Shown here: piece by piece, positions 47,247 through 59,231 of the stretch | How the letters are laid out: every line of letters begins with the position of its first letter | Position numbering within the stretch: the first letter of the stretch is position 1 | Assembly: GCF_009905375.1 (NCBI RefSeq) | Contig: NC_133657.1 | Location: forward strand, 2,666,001 to 2,730,000 | DNA: 64,000 nucleotides | Reading direction: 5' to 3' | DNA from: Apium graveolens | Lineage: Eukaryota > Streptophyta > Magnoliopsida > Apiales > Apiaceae | Position numbers and translations under genes: made by a program | The notes under the pieces: model-generated | Seen by the model: only the letters and a program-made list of their open reading frames with translations | What the model was told of the DNA's origin: nothing | Databases searched by the model: none

Positions 47247-47322
47247 CCATCTTATATGGAATCCCAGATTAGATGGACTCTTACCATCTTATATGGAATC
47301 CCAGATTAGATGGACTCTTACG
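47247..47322. repeat. ~37-bp tandem duplication in the pseudogene
   Basis: CATCTTATATGGAATCCCAG...GATGGACTCTTA occurs twice in succession; the functional gene has it once near 20061-20095. Confidence 0.8.
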
Positions 47323-50300
47323 TAGACTCTTACTAAAATGTACATTTTTCATGAAATTGCAGTTTTGTCACAATGGCGGTCTCCTTATATTACAGAGTAC
47401 TACGGATCTTATCTCAGCAACCTAAAGTATGGATAATAATGGAATACATGGCTGGTGGCTCAGTTGCTGATTCAGTGAGTTTTACTGTTGTTTCTTCTGA
47501 TGTTCAATTTATCAACTCTGAACTGTTGCGACAAGGCCAAATTTTTAAAAAGTACAGTTATGATATATTTAAATTGGTGCATAAGAAAACCACGTTTAAA
47601 GCCCTGCATGATAAATGGAGCTTCTAGTGACCTGATTCCTTGCTATTATATATACTCTGCTATCAGACGTAAAGCGATTTAAAACTTGGATATTTTGGGC
47701 GGTGCCTAGTTTTTGGCTTTGCGTTTAATTGTTTTTTATGTTATATTCTAGATTTCTTGGGTCCTTGTGAACTTCTGAATTTTTTATTATAGCAGGGTTT
47801 TTAATTTGTATACAGACTTTGTTGTTCTGTTTTTGCTTAATTTTGTACTCAGAGATATGATATCGTATGAGCACAAGATGTAATGCTAACCACCTTCTAC
47901 TACAGATGTTTCTTGTGCAGATTCAGCCAAATCATCCATTAGATGAAATGTCCATGGCTTGCATTTTGCGGGACTTGCTCCATGCCGTTGAATATCTTCA
48001 TAATGAAGGGAAATTTCACAGAGATATTAAAGGTTAGCATCCTCATTTGTCTATATTTAAACATCAGTAGTATTCTGGAGAAGATTATCACTGGTACTCG
48101 ATCTCCAGTAAGAGGCAGCAGTGAATTCTAAGTCGGCCTGTCCAGCGTATGTCAGTTGATAGCTAAGAGGCTAGGATAATAAGCCAGTTTTGTATAGGAA
48201 TATGTGAAAGAGGACATGTATCTATTCTTAGATTTCTGTAACTAATTAACTTTTTCTTTATTTACTCCTAAAATTTTATTGATGATTCTTTTGGTTAAGA
48301 AGAAACAACCACTTTTTCCTTCCTGGAATTTACACCAGAGTGTTTTTTGACAGCATCTCTATTTTATTTTCCAGCTGCTTATATTTTATTGACGGAGAAT
48401 GGTGATGTTAAGCTAAATCTATGTTTTAGAAAAAAAGTCTGTATTAGCCTTTCTTGAGCAACAACAATTATGATAAATGCATTTATGTTGTTGATAATGC
48501 AACTCCCAGTGCTAATTTGCTTATTTAGTGTGTCACTCTATTATTCTGCCAGGTTGCTGATTTTGGTGTTTCTGCACAATTAACAAGAACAATCTCTCGG
48601 AGGAAGGTACCACTCGTCTTTAATATGCTTTGGTTGTTCTGATTTTGACAGTTGGAAGTGGTACTTCTAATGTACACTTATGTATCAGGTATGAGCCCTT
48701 TGTTTTCAAGTTTTTTTCAAACTTTACACCGCATGGCCTTTAATCTCGTTTTACCATAAACGAGCAAATTTTAAGGGTATTAAAGGCTACTCTGTTAATT
48801 GTGCGGATAGTTTTAGGATGCCATCCAAATTCCAGTATACCTTATGATGCCTTTTATTTCCCCTTGTCTTAGTAGATTCTCGTTTTTGAAGTGTTTATCT
48901 ATTAAACTTCGTTTCAAAATTAGTTGCGTCGGTACTTGATTTATATTTCCCCACTCTTCTTTATCCGGTTTGTGGACTTCTAGTTGCTTTCCATATTCTT
49001 TTTCATATTTGCCTTATTTTGGCGATTTGCCGTTTCGCCTTTACTGGCCACCAGGAAGCAGCTATAGATGGCTATCTAAAATCATCTGTACAGACATATT
49101 CTCCAGTTGTCATGCCATTTATAAAAAAACTTTGTGTTCTGTGGGGATCTAAGGATTTGATAACCAGTATTAAGGGCTGACAATTGAGTGCGCTCGTATT
49201 CAAATTGCCTTGTTCATGTGCATTACTTTTGATTACATCAATGACAGCTCAATGTTTAAAAAAACTAATGTTTCCTGGGATCCATAATGCTGTTGGACAG
49301 TCCGCCCTACTGTAAGCAGTTATCCAGTAAAACTGATCTGTTTACATCAAAATAGAGAAATGATTAAATTGACTGCATTTGGGTTTGGGTACAAGTATGA
49401 GATGTCTCGCTTCACATTTCTCTAAATGGTAAAGCTTGCCTAGATTTCTATTAGCTTGTTAAGTACTGGACACTACGTGAATTGAACAAACGGTTGACCA
49501 CAAAGGAATTTTCAATTTTGAAAATTGTCTTGGAAAGAATGATAGTCACCGTACAGGATGCTATAGAACTGATGCATAATGAGAGTGTGTGTATATATCT
49601 ATCAATAATACATCTATCTGTATGTAGATAGATAGTCTAAGCTCTCTCTATCTATAGATAGTTGGATATATGTAAATAAATTTTATTGCTCTCTCTCATT
49701 ACAAAAATTGTACTTACACTTCACTGTTATCAATTTTTCCTCGTATGACCAAATTTCCAAATAAAGGAAGATGGAGAAACCATTAGAACTGGTACACAGG
49801 CTTTAAGGAAGCTTCTGGCACAGTAAAGGTGACAAGGAATCCAAAAGTTGAAGATACTTTTTTAGTTTCTTTTTCTTTTTCTGTCAATCAATTTAAAGTA
49901 TTCGCCCTGGATATGTTGATTGCGTAGCTAAGTGGTGCCTATGTTCACAGTGGTTAGGTGAAAACTCTAAAATCTGCTGGTTAGGTGGGTCTAGCACCGG
50001 AACAGTGTGTTGTAAAACCACCTCAAGCTTGAGACAGGAGAGCAGAGGTTTCAGTCAATCAAGCCCCGCCAAGGAGAGCAGAGGTTTCAGTCAATCAAGC
50101 CCCGCCAAGGAGAGCAGTGGTCTGGGACCTGATCAACGATCCTATACAATTATGGTTCAAGGTTTTTTGAGAATGGAAAGTTGAAAGATGTACTGCAGAT
50201 TTTCAATCAGATGACATGAAGGGCCTGGTGCCAGAGCCAAGGACCTAATTGTTGGTTAATGCCATACACTTCAAGTTGCAAGATAAACAGAATGAATCGG

Positions 50301-50503
50301 GGGATATAGTAGATGTAATGAACAAAGTTCGTTAATTGCTTCACGGAGGGATAGAAAGGAAAACAGAAAAGCTAGGTAGGCTTGTGCAAGTTATAGTTTA
50401 GAACATTTTAAAGTTATTTACTTGCATGGAAGAAATTGATACCATAGCCAAGACAAGCTACTCTATTGTAATTTAAGCTTCCAGGATTAAGTGTGTTTGC
50501 GTT

Positions 50504-50875
50504 CATTTTTATCACGAAGACGAAGGTACTCAGGTACTCACGCTGACTAGTCGACACGAAGGTACTCAGGCGCCGATGGTCTTGAAGCCCGACTTGTCAT
50601 CGACTAGTTGAAATGAAGGTCGCCCAAGAGTCTCGTAACCCGACTTGTCTTCATAACAATAATTGTGGTGTACCGTGCATATTTTGAACTTACTATTCTA
50701 TTACTTTTGATTTAAATTATAAAACCAATATTTTCTAATATATTATTTATTAAATCAAGTAATTATATGTATAATGAACATTTTGTCGACTTTTTACGAC
50801 TAGTCGGGCGACTTATCGACTAGTCTTCATGAATTTACTCGGACGTCGAGGGTCGACTTGGCGCCGTGATAACCT
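50504..50875. mobile_element. 372-bp MITE, MULE-like, 10-bp target duplication
   Basis: TGTTTGCGTT flanks both sides (50494-50503 and 50876-50885), and the uninterrupted counterpart is at about 44377. Ends CATTTTTATCACG and CGTGATAACCT are imperfect inverted repeats. Inside are several CGACTAGTCG-type palindromes and CCCGACTTGTC repeats. The duplication length fits Mutator-like elements; no ORF. Confidence 0.75.
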
Positions 50876-50915
50876 TGTTTGCGTTGATGTTCTCATGTTA
50901 CGGAAACTTCAATTA

Positions 50916-52342
50916 CCGAAGTCCATTTATCCTAGGCTTGTGTCGACACATGTTCGCAACAATCCTAAGTCACACACATGTTTATCAACACGCATTCTTG
51001 CAATCAGAAATCGCTGCAGTAATGCAATCTAGGCAACTTCAGTATATGATTTATTAGAGAAGAGCTTCTGCAGCATCAATCCTTAGTATATGATTATCAA
51101 AAAAGAGCGCCTCCAGCATCAACAAACGCATAAAGTTATCAGGCATCAACGGTGCTGCTCCGGGGAAGAAAAGAATGCCTGTTAAATGCATGTGATTATT
51201 AAGCTTACCTAATCACATGGATTGATTGTAACTCTAAGTTGAAAGCATGATATATAGACGATATTATGAATTGTTTTATTCTGCCATTATGTTATGAATT
51301 TATAATTGCATGATTATCTGATTCGAATGCTAATAACATGATATTTTATTATAGATGATATTTTATGTAAAGTTTTCATTATTTGAACACTAACAACATG
51401 ATATTTTATCACATAGATGATATTTTATGTAAAGTTTTTATTATTTTACTATATCGCATTAATTTTACTAAACGTTTATAATATAATAAGAAGTTGGAGT
51501 GAACTAAGTCCTAATGTATAAATTAGCCGACGTTCTATAAATTTAAAAGAATGTTATATGTACAAATTAGATGATGCTAATTTAAAAGCATGTTGATTTG
51601 CAAGCTAATTAAAGCATTAAAGTTAGGGGTGTTTGTTATGAGGTAATTAATAAGAGAATCAATTGAACACATTCTGTTGTTGATGTTTGTTTAGTGAAAA
51701 ATAAAAATTGTCATTCTCTTTCCCGTTTTTAGTTTTAAATTTATCCCAAATCCCTCAATGCCCATATTTGCTTTCCCTTTCAATTTTTTTTATTTTAATT
51801 ATATTTTAAATACGGCAATCCAAAAAATAGATTCATACTTAAATTATTTTTCAAAAATAAAAAAATATTTTTTTATTTAGTTTTTATAAGACAGAGTCAG
51901 TTCAAGTCGAGAAATCGTCAGGCAAGTTCTCCTCCAGGCTCTCCTCAAAACAATTTTAATATTTAATTTATATGTTAATTTTTTTTTAAAATAAAGATGT
52001 TATAAATTATTATATTAATTTATTTTAATTAAATAAATTATATAGTTATAAATATAAAATATATTGACTATTTTTACATTATATGATATTAGAAAAATCA
52101 AATACCAATATAATCAAGTAATTTTTCATTCCGTTTCCGAATCTGAACCATACAAGTAAAACAATTTATGATCATTTTTTTCCTTTATTCTCCTTTCCCT
52201 TTCTGTATTCTATTTCATTTCCCTAGGACGAACCAAAAACCCCCTTAGTTTTAGTTTCATGTGTATACTTATAAAAATAATTTTTGGTTTAACTTTTAAT
52301 TGATGAATATTTTATAAAAACTAGATTTAGTAATTATTAGCA
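50916..52342. other. AT-rich intergenic DNA, no gene seen
   Basis: Homology to the PPR 3' flank ends near 50915. A block of about 60 bp (AACATGATATTTTAT...GATATTTTATGTAAAGTTTT) is tandemly duplicated at about 51336-51440. No coding region recognised. Confidence 0.6.
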
Positions 52343-52897
52343 TGTTGATAGTACATATAGCTCCTGCAAGAGGCAGACCCGGACTCATAACTACATCCAG
52401 TCCCACACACCACTAGTCCTAACTGGCCCAGTCCCGCAAGCCCAACCTTGAGAGGTCCCAACACGTGAGGCACACGCCAAAACGCATGATAGGGGTAACT
52501 GTCACCCATCAATGATGGGAATAATCAGATCACGTGTAAGAGGATCCTCAGAACATTCCTCGGCCAGTCCCGCGCTGACACGTGTAAAGCATCCACTCCA
52601 GCCAAGTGTCATCCGCTCTTAGAGCCAATGGCCACAATTCGAAGGTACCCACCCAAGAAGGTAAGGTTTTGGGGTTAATCACTCTCTTACACTCATACAC
52701 ACACAAAACCACCTTTCATTCATATCTAACTTCATTTTCCCCAAAAGCGAGTTCTTACTCTCACACCGGAGGAGCCGCAGGACCCAAACCCCCCTTCCGG
52801 TGTTGTTTTGTAGGAACCCCACGACAGCTACACCACCACCGCGGTGAAGGATCCAGGAACGGCGTCGAAGGAGCAGCCCCGCCACCAGGAGTTATCA
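52343..52897 (+). repeat. Putative 5' LTR of the gypsy element
   Basis: Bounded by TG (TGTTGATAGT) at 52343 and CA (GTTATCA) at 52897, immediately followed by TTTGGTGCTAGAAAGAGGG, a gypsy-type primer-binding context. GC-richer than its flanks. No second LTR is present in the window to confirm the borders. Confidence 0.55.
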
Positions 52898-53377
52898 TTT
52901 GGTGCTAGAAAGAGGGCTCTCCATCCTTGGGTCTCGGTGCCCCTGGATTCACCTTCATCAGCAAACTCTTGAAAGAGTCCATTTATTTAACTTGTAAGAA
53001 CTCAAGTAACCAAACTCTTCCATAAACATGAATGTTGTTTATTTAAGCCACGTTTGTGTGTGCTCGTTATTTTAGGTCACGTTTGTGTGAGCCCTGTTTT
53101 GCTGATTTAAGCCATGTTTGTATGTGCTATTGTTAGCTTTGATCATTTTAGAACCCCGATTTCGCTCTAGTTTGAATATTGCCTTTGTGTTCTAAAACCC
53201 CGCTACGCTTATTCTACCACATTGTCGAGTAGTCCCAGAAGATTGTTTAGACTAGTCCCAGAAAGCTGTTCGTTATTGCTTGTTATTTTTTGGGATAGTT
53301 TTTACGATTTTCGTGAAGCAACCTTAGATCCATATTGTTAGTTGAATTTTTTTGTTAAATGTTGTTGGTATTTTTGA

Positions 53378-54741
53378 GAAATTGCAAGACCAGGAAAGCA
53401 TACTTCTGGGAGACCATCTGCTAGTACTCAGGTCCAGGAGCCAGACCACTCCCAGGCCCTTGATCCAGGAGCCGACAGAGAAGCGTTCCAGGAGCAACCA
53501 TTGCAACACACTCCCGTTGTGGAGAGAATTGTAAACACCCGGGATGCCAGAAGCCTTATTAAGCTGAACCAGTACAAATACACTAATGTCCCGGTGGTCG
53601 AAGATCCCATGGCCAACCTTACAAGTGATGAACTGGCAGAAGTAATCTGGCTCTACAGGCAGGAGCAAACCCGGCTCCAAGAAGAAGCCGAACTTGAGGA
53701 AGATTCGGAGGAGTCTGGGGACTCCCAACAATCTAAGAGATCTGTCTTTGACCGGATTGGAGCTAAGGGGAAAAAAAGAAAAAAGGATCAGGGTAATAAG
53801 AAAGAAGCAGAAGCAGCTAAGCAGAAAAGGTTGGAAGAGATGCGGGAGCAAATCAGAAAAGAGGAAGAAGCAAAGCTCGAGCTGAAGATCCAAAAAAGAA
53901 TGCAGTTAGAAGAAGAAAAGCTACTGGCCAAGTCTAGGACCAAGAGAACCCGGAGGGATCCCACTCCGGAGCTGATTTCTGATGATGAAGAAGAGGAGAA
54001 ACATAAAGACTTAAAATATATGATCTATAAATTGCAAAGGAAGATGGAAAGAGACTCAAGAGTAGAAATTGGGGAAACATTAACTCCTTTCAGCCACTCC
54101 TTGGAGGCTATTCCCGGCAGCGGGACTTGAAACATTATAATTTTGATTCTTTTGATGGTCTGGGAGACCTAAAGGAGCACTTGAACTACTTTGAGCAAAT
54201 CGCGCAAATATATTACTACAATGACTTGACGAAATCAAGGTTCTTCGCATCAACTCTTATGGGAGGGCCCCAGAGATGGTTCAGCAGGATCCCCTCCCGC
54301 AACATCCATAATTGGAAGGAGTTCCGCACTTCCTTTCTTCAGATATTTCGATCAAACAAGATGCATGAAATGCATATGTGTCACCTGGAAACCATCCAGC
54401 AGCATGATAATGAGTCTCTCTCTACATATATGCGTCGGTTCCAGGAAACAATCAACAAAGTCTTGAGCTTGGATGAGCGCGAAGCTCTGAGCATTTTCAG
54501 GAAAAACTTGGACCCAGAGCACAATGAGAGATATATTGTCGAATTGATCAATAAGGAGCCACAAAGTCTGGCAACAGCTTACTCCATGGCTGCCATATTC
54601 AAAAAGGAAACAGATGTATTACAGGCAATGAGGATGACCTGGAGTGGGGGATCCAGGAGTAAGAACACTGATGACCGACCGAAAGGGGGTTACCATCAGG
54701 ACAAAAAGTTCAAGCAAAACCAACAGAACCAAGAAAGATAA
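53378..54741 (+). pseudogene. Gypsy gag, two overlapping frames
   Basis: Frame one is open from 53378 to 54130 but has no early ATG: a charged N-terminal region with a Lys/Glu-rich helix. It ends where frame two (54127-54741) begins. Frame two is the capsid-like retrotransposon gag: HYNFDSFDGLGD, HLNYFEQIAQIY, ASTLMGGPQRWFSRIP, NWKEFRTSFLQIF, SLSTYMRRFQETIN. A frameshift near 54120 separates them, and a stop at 54739-54741 separates gag from the zinc-finger and protease part. Confidence 0.8.
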
Positions 54742-54852
54742 ACTACTCCGGTTTTTCAAAGACTCGGTCCTAAGCCGGAGTCCAAGAGCGACCCAGGACC
54801 CGCGAAGCAGCCCCGGGAGCCGAAGCAGGAGCCGGACTGGACTCCTATCAAC

Positions 54853-55737
54853 ATGACCCAGGAAGAAATCTTGAAGGAGGTAAAAGGCAAACCTTTCTAT
54901 TATCCTCTGAAGCCAATGCAAACTCCTCCGGAGAGCAGGCCTTATAATAGGCAGTGCGATTATCATGAGACCCATGAACACAAGACTGAGAACTGCTTAT
55001 CACTCAAGTACTTCATTGAGGACCAAGTGAAGAAAGGAAATATGAACAAGTACTTAGCCCGAGACAACAACAACAATAACAGAGGCGAGGCGCAGAAGAG
55101 AGGAAAAAACGTAGTTAATGTAGTCCTAGGAGGCTCCCACTCCCCACCTCGGAGCCCGGACTTCGGCGAAGAAGTCCTCTCAATCCAATCACTCCCAGAT
55201 CTGGTGATATCCTTCAGCAATAAGGACTATGAAGGAGTCAACCCTCATCACAATGCAGCTTTAGTTGTCACCCTGAAAATCTTTGATAATGAAGTAAGAA
55301 GAATGCTCATAGACAATGGTTCGTTAGTAAATATTCTCTTCAAGCACACAATGGATCAAATGCAGTTAGGGAGTATCCACTCAAATGATTGCCGGGAGGA
55401 TCCACTCTATGGGTTCGGACACAACTTAGTCCTGATTCAAGGGACTTTATATCTACCAGTCATTTTTGGAACTGCTCCTAACCAAGTAACTCATCTCATA
55501 AAATTCTATGTCATCAACACTCCTTCATCATATAATGGAATTATCGGCAGGTCAACTCTAACTATGATGCAAGCAATAACTTCAATCTCCCATCTCAAAA
55601 TTAAGTTCCCAACCCCGACAGGAGTCAGGAAGATAAAAGGAGATTATGGAGTTGCCGAAACATGTTACAGTCAGGGGTTAGTAATGACAGAAACCCACCA
55701 GGACAACAAAAGGAAGGCCACAGTCCTTCGCAAATAA
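54853..55737 (+). pseudogene. Gypsy gag C-terminus and aspartic protease
   Basis: In frame with the preceding gag after one stop. Contains a Cys/His cluster (QCDYHETHEHKTENC) typical of Tat elements, then a retropepsin-like domain with MLIDNGSLVNILF as the active-site region (Asp-Asn-Gly instead of the usual Asp-Ser/Thr/Gly-Gly) and GIIGRSTL toward its end. The altered active site may mean an inactive protease. Confidence 0.75.
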
Positions 55738-55865
55738 CAAAGCATCAAGAAGCACTAAACCCGTCTAAGGGAAGAAACAACAAAAAAGGTGTAACTCATT
55801 GAATCAAGTCCGAACCAAGAAGCAAACATACCAAGTCCGCAAGGACCGGCAAGCAACCAAGTCAT

Positions 55866-57168
55866 TTGGTAGTCGACAAGGCAAATCAGGTCCTAGACCA
55901 AGCTAGTCCTACCATGCAAGCAACCAAAACAAAAGAATCAGAACAGGTGAACTCCTACCTAAAGAATAACTCCGAAGCCCGAATTCATCAAATGGTTTCA
56001 AACAAAGAACAAGCAAAAATCGAAGTTGCAGTTAAAACAAAAGAAGTCCAGATTGATGAAAGCAGCCCTAACAAGAAGATTAAAGTTGGGCCGGGACTCG
56101 AAGAGTCCTTCAAAGAAAGACTAGTGTCCTTGCTCCGGGAGTACAAAGATGTTTTTTCATGGAGTCCAAGAGACATGCCCGGACTACATGAGTCCATAGC
56201 AATGCACAGCTTGGACGTCAACCCCAACTAAAAACCAGTCAAACAGAAGAGAAAGGAATTTCACCCCGGAGAGGCAAAAAGCCACAGACGAAGAAGTAGA
56301 GAGGTTACTCAAAACAGGAATCATCAGAGAAATCAAATATCTGGAGTGGCTAGCTAATGTTATTTTGGTGAAGAAGTCCAACGACAAATGGAGAATGTGT
56401 GTGGACTACACTGATCTGAATGATGCATGCCCGAAGGACCCATACCCTCTACCCAATATTGATCAATTAATAGATGCCACCTTCGGACACATCATGCTAA
56501 ATTTTATGGATGCCTTCTCCGGGTATAACCAGATCAAAATGAACCCGAAGGACATACCTAAGACATCATTCATAACTCACAGAGCGGTCTATGCTTATGT
56601 GATGTTACCATTCGGGCTGACAAGCGCATAATCCACTTACCAAAGAGCCATGCACAAGATATTCAAGTCCCAAATCGGGAGAAACTTGGAGTGCTATGTC
56701 GACGACATGATTTCCAAATCAACAACTATACCAGGACATGTGGAAGATCTGAAGGAGTGCTTTGACAACCTAAGGAAGAACCAACTTAAACTCAATCCGA
56801 AGAAGTGTACCTTCGGAGTAGGAGCAGGCAAGTTTTTAGGATTCATGATCAACAACAGAGGTATAAAAGCTAATCCGGAGAAGATAAAAGCAATCCAGGA
56901 GATGAGGGCTCCCAAGACCCAAAAAGATGCTCAAAAGCTAGCAGGTTCCCTAGCAGCACTCAGGAGATTTGTCTCAAAACTAGCAGAGAGGTGCTTCCCA
57001 TTCTTCGATTTACTCAAGGGAGCAAGTAACAAGAAAGAGGTAAACTGGAGTCCGGAGTGCCAAAAGGCATTTGAGGAAATTAAGTCATACCTCTCTCAAC
57101 CACCAGTCCTAACTAAAGCTCAACCGGGAGAGCCTACTTATACTTATCAGCAGGAGCACAAGCAGTAG
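55866..57168 (+). pseudogene. Gypsy reverse transcriptase, interrupted
   Basis: The linker and RT start (FKERLVSLLREYKDVFSWSP) lie in 55866-56231; after a stop and frameshift the RT resumes: WRMCVDYTDLNDACPKD, YPLPNIDQLID, DAFSGYNQIKM, LPFGLTSA, a stop at 56629-56631, then YQRAMHKIF and the catalytic YVDD (CYVDDMISKS, near 56695-56710) and KFLGFMINNRGIKANPEK. The YVDD aspartates are intact but the frame is not. Confidence 0.85.
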
Positions 57169-58229
57169 GAGCTGCCCTAATCAGGGAAGAGAATGGAAAA
57201 TAACAACCAGTATACTACGTAAGTCAAGTTCTTAAAGATGCGGAAACTAGATATCCAAGACTAGAAAATTTTGCCTTCGCATTAGTCACAAATTCAAGAA
57301 AACTCAGGCACTACTTCCAAGGAAGAGAAATAAGAGTAGTAACAAATCAGCCGCTAAGGAAGATAATTCACAAGCCAGATGTCTCGGGAAGACTAGTCAA
57401 TTGGGCTGTGGAGCTGAGCCAGTTCAATTTAAGCTTCATTCCCAGGACTGCCATTAAAGCTCAAGCACTTGCAGATTTCATAATCGGATGCAACTTCCCG
57501 GAAGAAGAACTGGAACCAATGAACATAGATTCGGAGACAAACCAAGAAGCAAATCCGGGAGCCTGGACCTTAAAAGTAGATGGATCTTCAACAAGCGAGA
57601 GGTAGGGAGCCGGACTCATACTGAAAAGTCCTGAGGGATTCATCATTCAAACAAATATATCTTTCGGGTTCCCGGCAGCAAACAATCAGGCGAAATATGA
57701 GGCATTGATTGCAGGACTAAAGCTCTCCAGGACTCTGAGTGTCCAGGACTTAAAAATCTACAGCGACTCCCAGATAGTGGTCAAGCAAACAAACGGAGAA
57801 TATATAGCAAAGGGCCCTATTCTGGCAAAGTATCAAGCACTGGTTCAAAGTTACCTAGCTTCAATCCCAAAACATCAAGTCCTGCAAATATGTAGAGAAG
57901 AAAATGAAGAAGCGGATATTCTATTCAAGTTAGTCCGGAACTCATTAGACCTGGACTGCTTAGTTTACTTTGAAGAACTCCACAAACCATCTATTGATTC
58001 TGGGGAAATCTTGGAGATCGAAAGCAACCAAAGCTGGATGACTCCCTTCATCAACTACTTAGAGAAAAGGGAGCTTCCAGGATACAAAGGAAATGCCCAA
58101 AGACTGAAAGCCAAAGCGGCCAAGTTCTTCCTCGAAGAAAGGACTACTCTACCGCATGACTTTCTTATCTCCTATTCTCAAATGCGTTGGCCCAAAAGAA
58201 GCAAAATACTGTTTGATGGAAGTACATGA
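57169..58229 (+). pseudogene. Gypsy RNase H and archaeal-type RNase H domains
   Basis: After a frameshift near 57135, the classical RNase H continues (PVYYVSQVLKDAETRYP, KLRHYFQGREIRVVT, then ALADFIIGCN). A second RNase H starts at WTLKVDGSS (about 57561) and continues with KYEALIAGLKLS and KIYSDSQIVVKQ, the layout specific to Tat-type elements. In-frame stops near 57202 and at 57603-57605. Confidence 0.78.
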
Positions 58230-58556
58230 AGGGATATGCGGAGATCACACGTCCGCAGAGGCCCTAACTCATAAGATCATAAGACAAGGTTACTACTGGC
58301 CGACTATTCACCAGGATGCAATAGAATTCATGAAAAAATGCAAGGAATGCCAACTCATCAGCAACGTATCCCGGATCAGCCCAGTCCTACCCTCATCAAT
58401 CCTATCACCAATCCCCTTTGCTGTCTGAGGTATTGATATAATGAGACCCTTTCCCCGGGCCAAAGGAGACCTCAGGTACTTGTTATTCTCAATTGATTAC
58501 ATGACCAAATGGGTTGAAGCGAAATCAATGAGGACCATTAACCAGCAAGACTGTAT
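58156..58556 (+). pseudogene. Gypsy integrase N-terminal part, truncated by copia
   Basis: Zinc-binding region GDHTSAEALTHKIIRQGYYW ... CKEC, stop at 58426-58428, then the start of the catalytic core (GIDIM, YLLFSIDYMTKWVEA). The sequence ends at 58556 where the copia LTR begins. Confidence 0.8.
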
Positions 58557-59175
58557 TGTTAGATATATTTTTGATGTCATGTCTAATATGATTTGTGTTT
58601 AGTTTTCAGATCTTACTTAAACAGGACAAATCAGTACTTAACTGGAAATCAACACTTATACTGAAGTCAGGACTTAAGATATCAGAACTTAAGTTATCAG
58701 AACTTAAGTTATCAAAAGATATTTATCAGAAGATAATATCAGGACTTAAGGAGATGTTCAGATAAGGCAGGCGGCTGATTGAAAGGAAAGAAGATCGAGA
58801 CAAAGACAGAAAGAAATATGCATGAAGAAGAATTCTATTAAGAATATGATACTTGGAAGAGAAGATATCTGATTGATATATTTTATGAAGCAGAATTGTA
58901 TTCAATATCAATTAGAAGATTATCTTGTAACTGTGTGTCTATATAAACACAGGCCTAGGGTTTACACTATAAGTGTTATCATTATCGAGAATATTATTCA
59001 TTATAACCCTAGCAGCTCTCGTGATAATTTGTTCATCACTGAGAGAGAACAATTCTTTGTAACAGAGTTTATTGTGTTGAATAAAATCTGTGATCTGTTA
59101 CTTAAGTTCTTATATTCGATTTGATTGTAGTAAACACTGTATTCAACCCCCTTCTACAGTGTGTGAGACCTAACA
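58557..59175 (+). repeat. Copia 5' LTR (619 bp)
   Basis: TGTTAGATAT...CCTAACA; TATA-like TATATAAACAC near 58939. ATCAGAACTTAAG-type motifs cluster between about 58625 and 58755. Related to 4407-5020. Confidence 0.9.
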
Positions 59176-59177
59176 AG

Positions 59178-59190
59178 TGGTATCAGAGCA
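59178..59190 (+). other. Primer-binding site
   Basis: TGGTATCAGAGCA, complementary to initiator Met tRNA, two bases after the LTR. Confidence 0.9.
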
Positions 59191-59231
59191 GATCTGTTAA
59201 CACACATACAGTTTAAGATCCAAAAATAATC

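Larger units (their letters stand above)
44543..50377 (+). pseudogene. Decayed partial duplicate of the kinase-PPR segment
   Basis: Matches, with the counterpart kinase exon: 44543-44733 (exon 17), 44816-44872 (exon 2), 47213-47240 (exon 3), 47353-47475 (exon 4), 47921-48032 (exon 5), 48375-48412 (exon 6), 48553-48606 (exon 7), 49743-49859 (exon 12), 49952-50112 (exon 13), then the last ~260 bp of the PPR gene (50114-50377). Intron sequence is also matched, so this was a DNA duplication and not a processed copy. Lesions: Gln-to-stop and GT-to-GC donor in the exon 3 copy, lost acceptor and 1-bp deletion in the exon 4 copy, lost donor after exon 6, missing exons 1, 8-11, 14-16 and 18-20, and a short tandem duplication at 50037-50110. 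Cannot encode a kinase. Confidence 0.9.
52343..58556 (+). mobile_element. Tat-type Ty3/gypsy retrotransposon, defective, 3' part cut off by a copia insertion
   Basis: Putative 5' LTR, then primer-binding-like sequence, gag, protease, RT, RNase H, a second RNase H of the archaeal type, and the beginning of integrase, all in one direction. Breaks: gag frameshift near 54120 and stop at 54739, stop at 56229 and a frameshift before 56281, RT stop at 56629, frameshift near 57135 followed by a stop near 57202, stop at 57603, integrase stop at 58426. At 58557 a copia LTR begins, so the rest, including the 3' LTR, is displaced beyond the window. Confidence 0.85.

Noticed and set aside
44543..50377. 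Second functional kinase gene
   Set aside because: Missing several exons including the activation segment, broken splice sites, frameshift and stop; cannot encode a kinase.
51591..52340. Possible LTR start further left for the gypsy element
   Set aside because: No TG...CA frame better than 52343-52897 could be supported, and there is no second LTR for comparison.
53324..53893. 189-codon minus-strand frame with hydrophobic stretches that looks like a membrane protein
   Set aside because: Complement of the Lys/Glu/Arg-rich gypsy gag N-terminus; no independent support.
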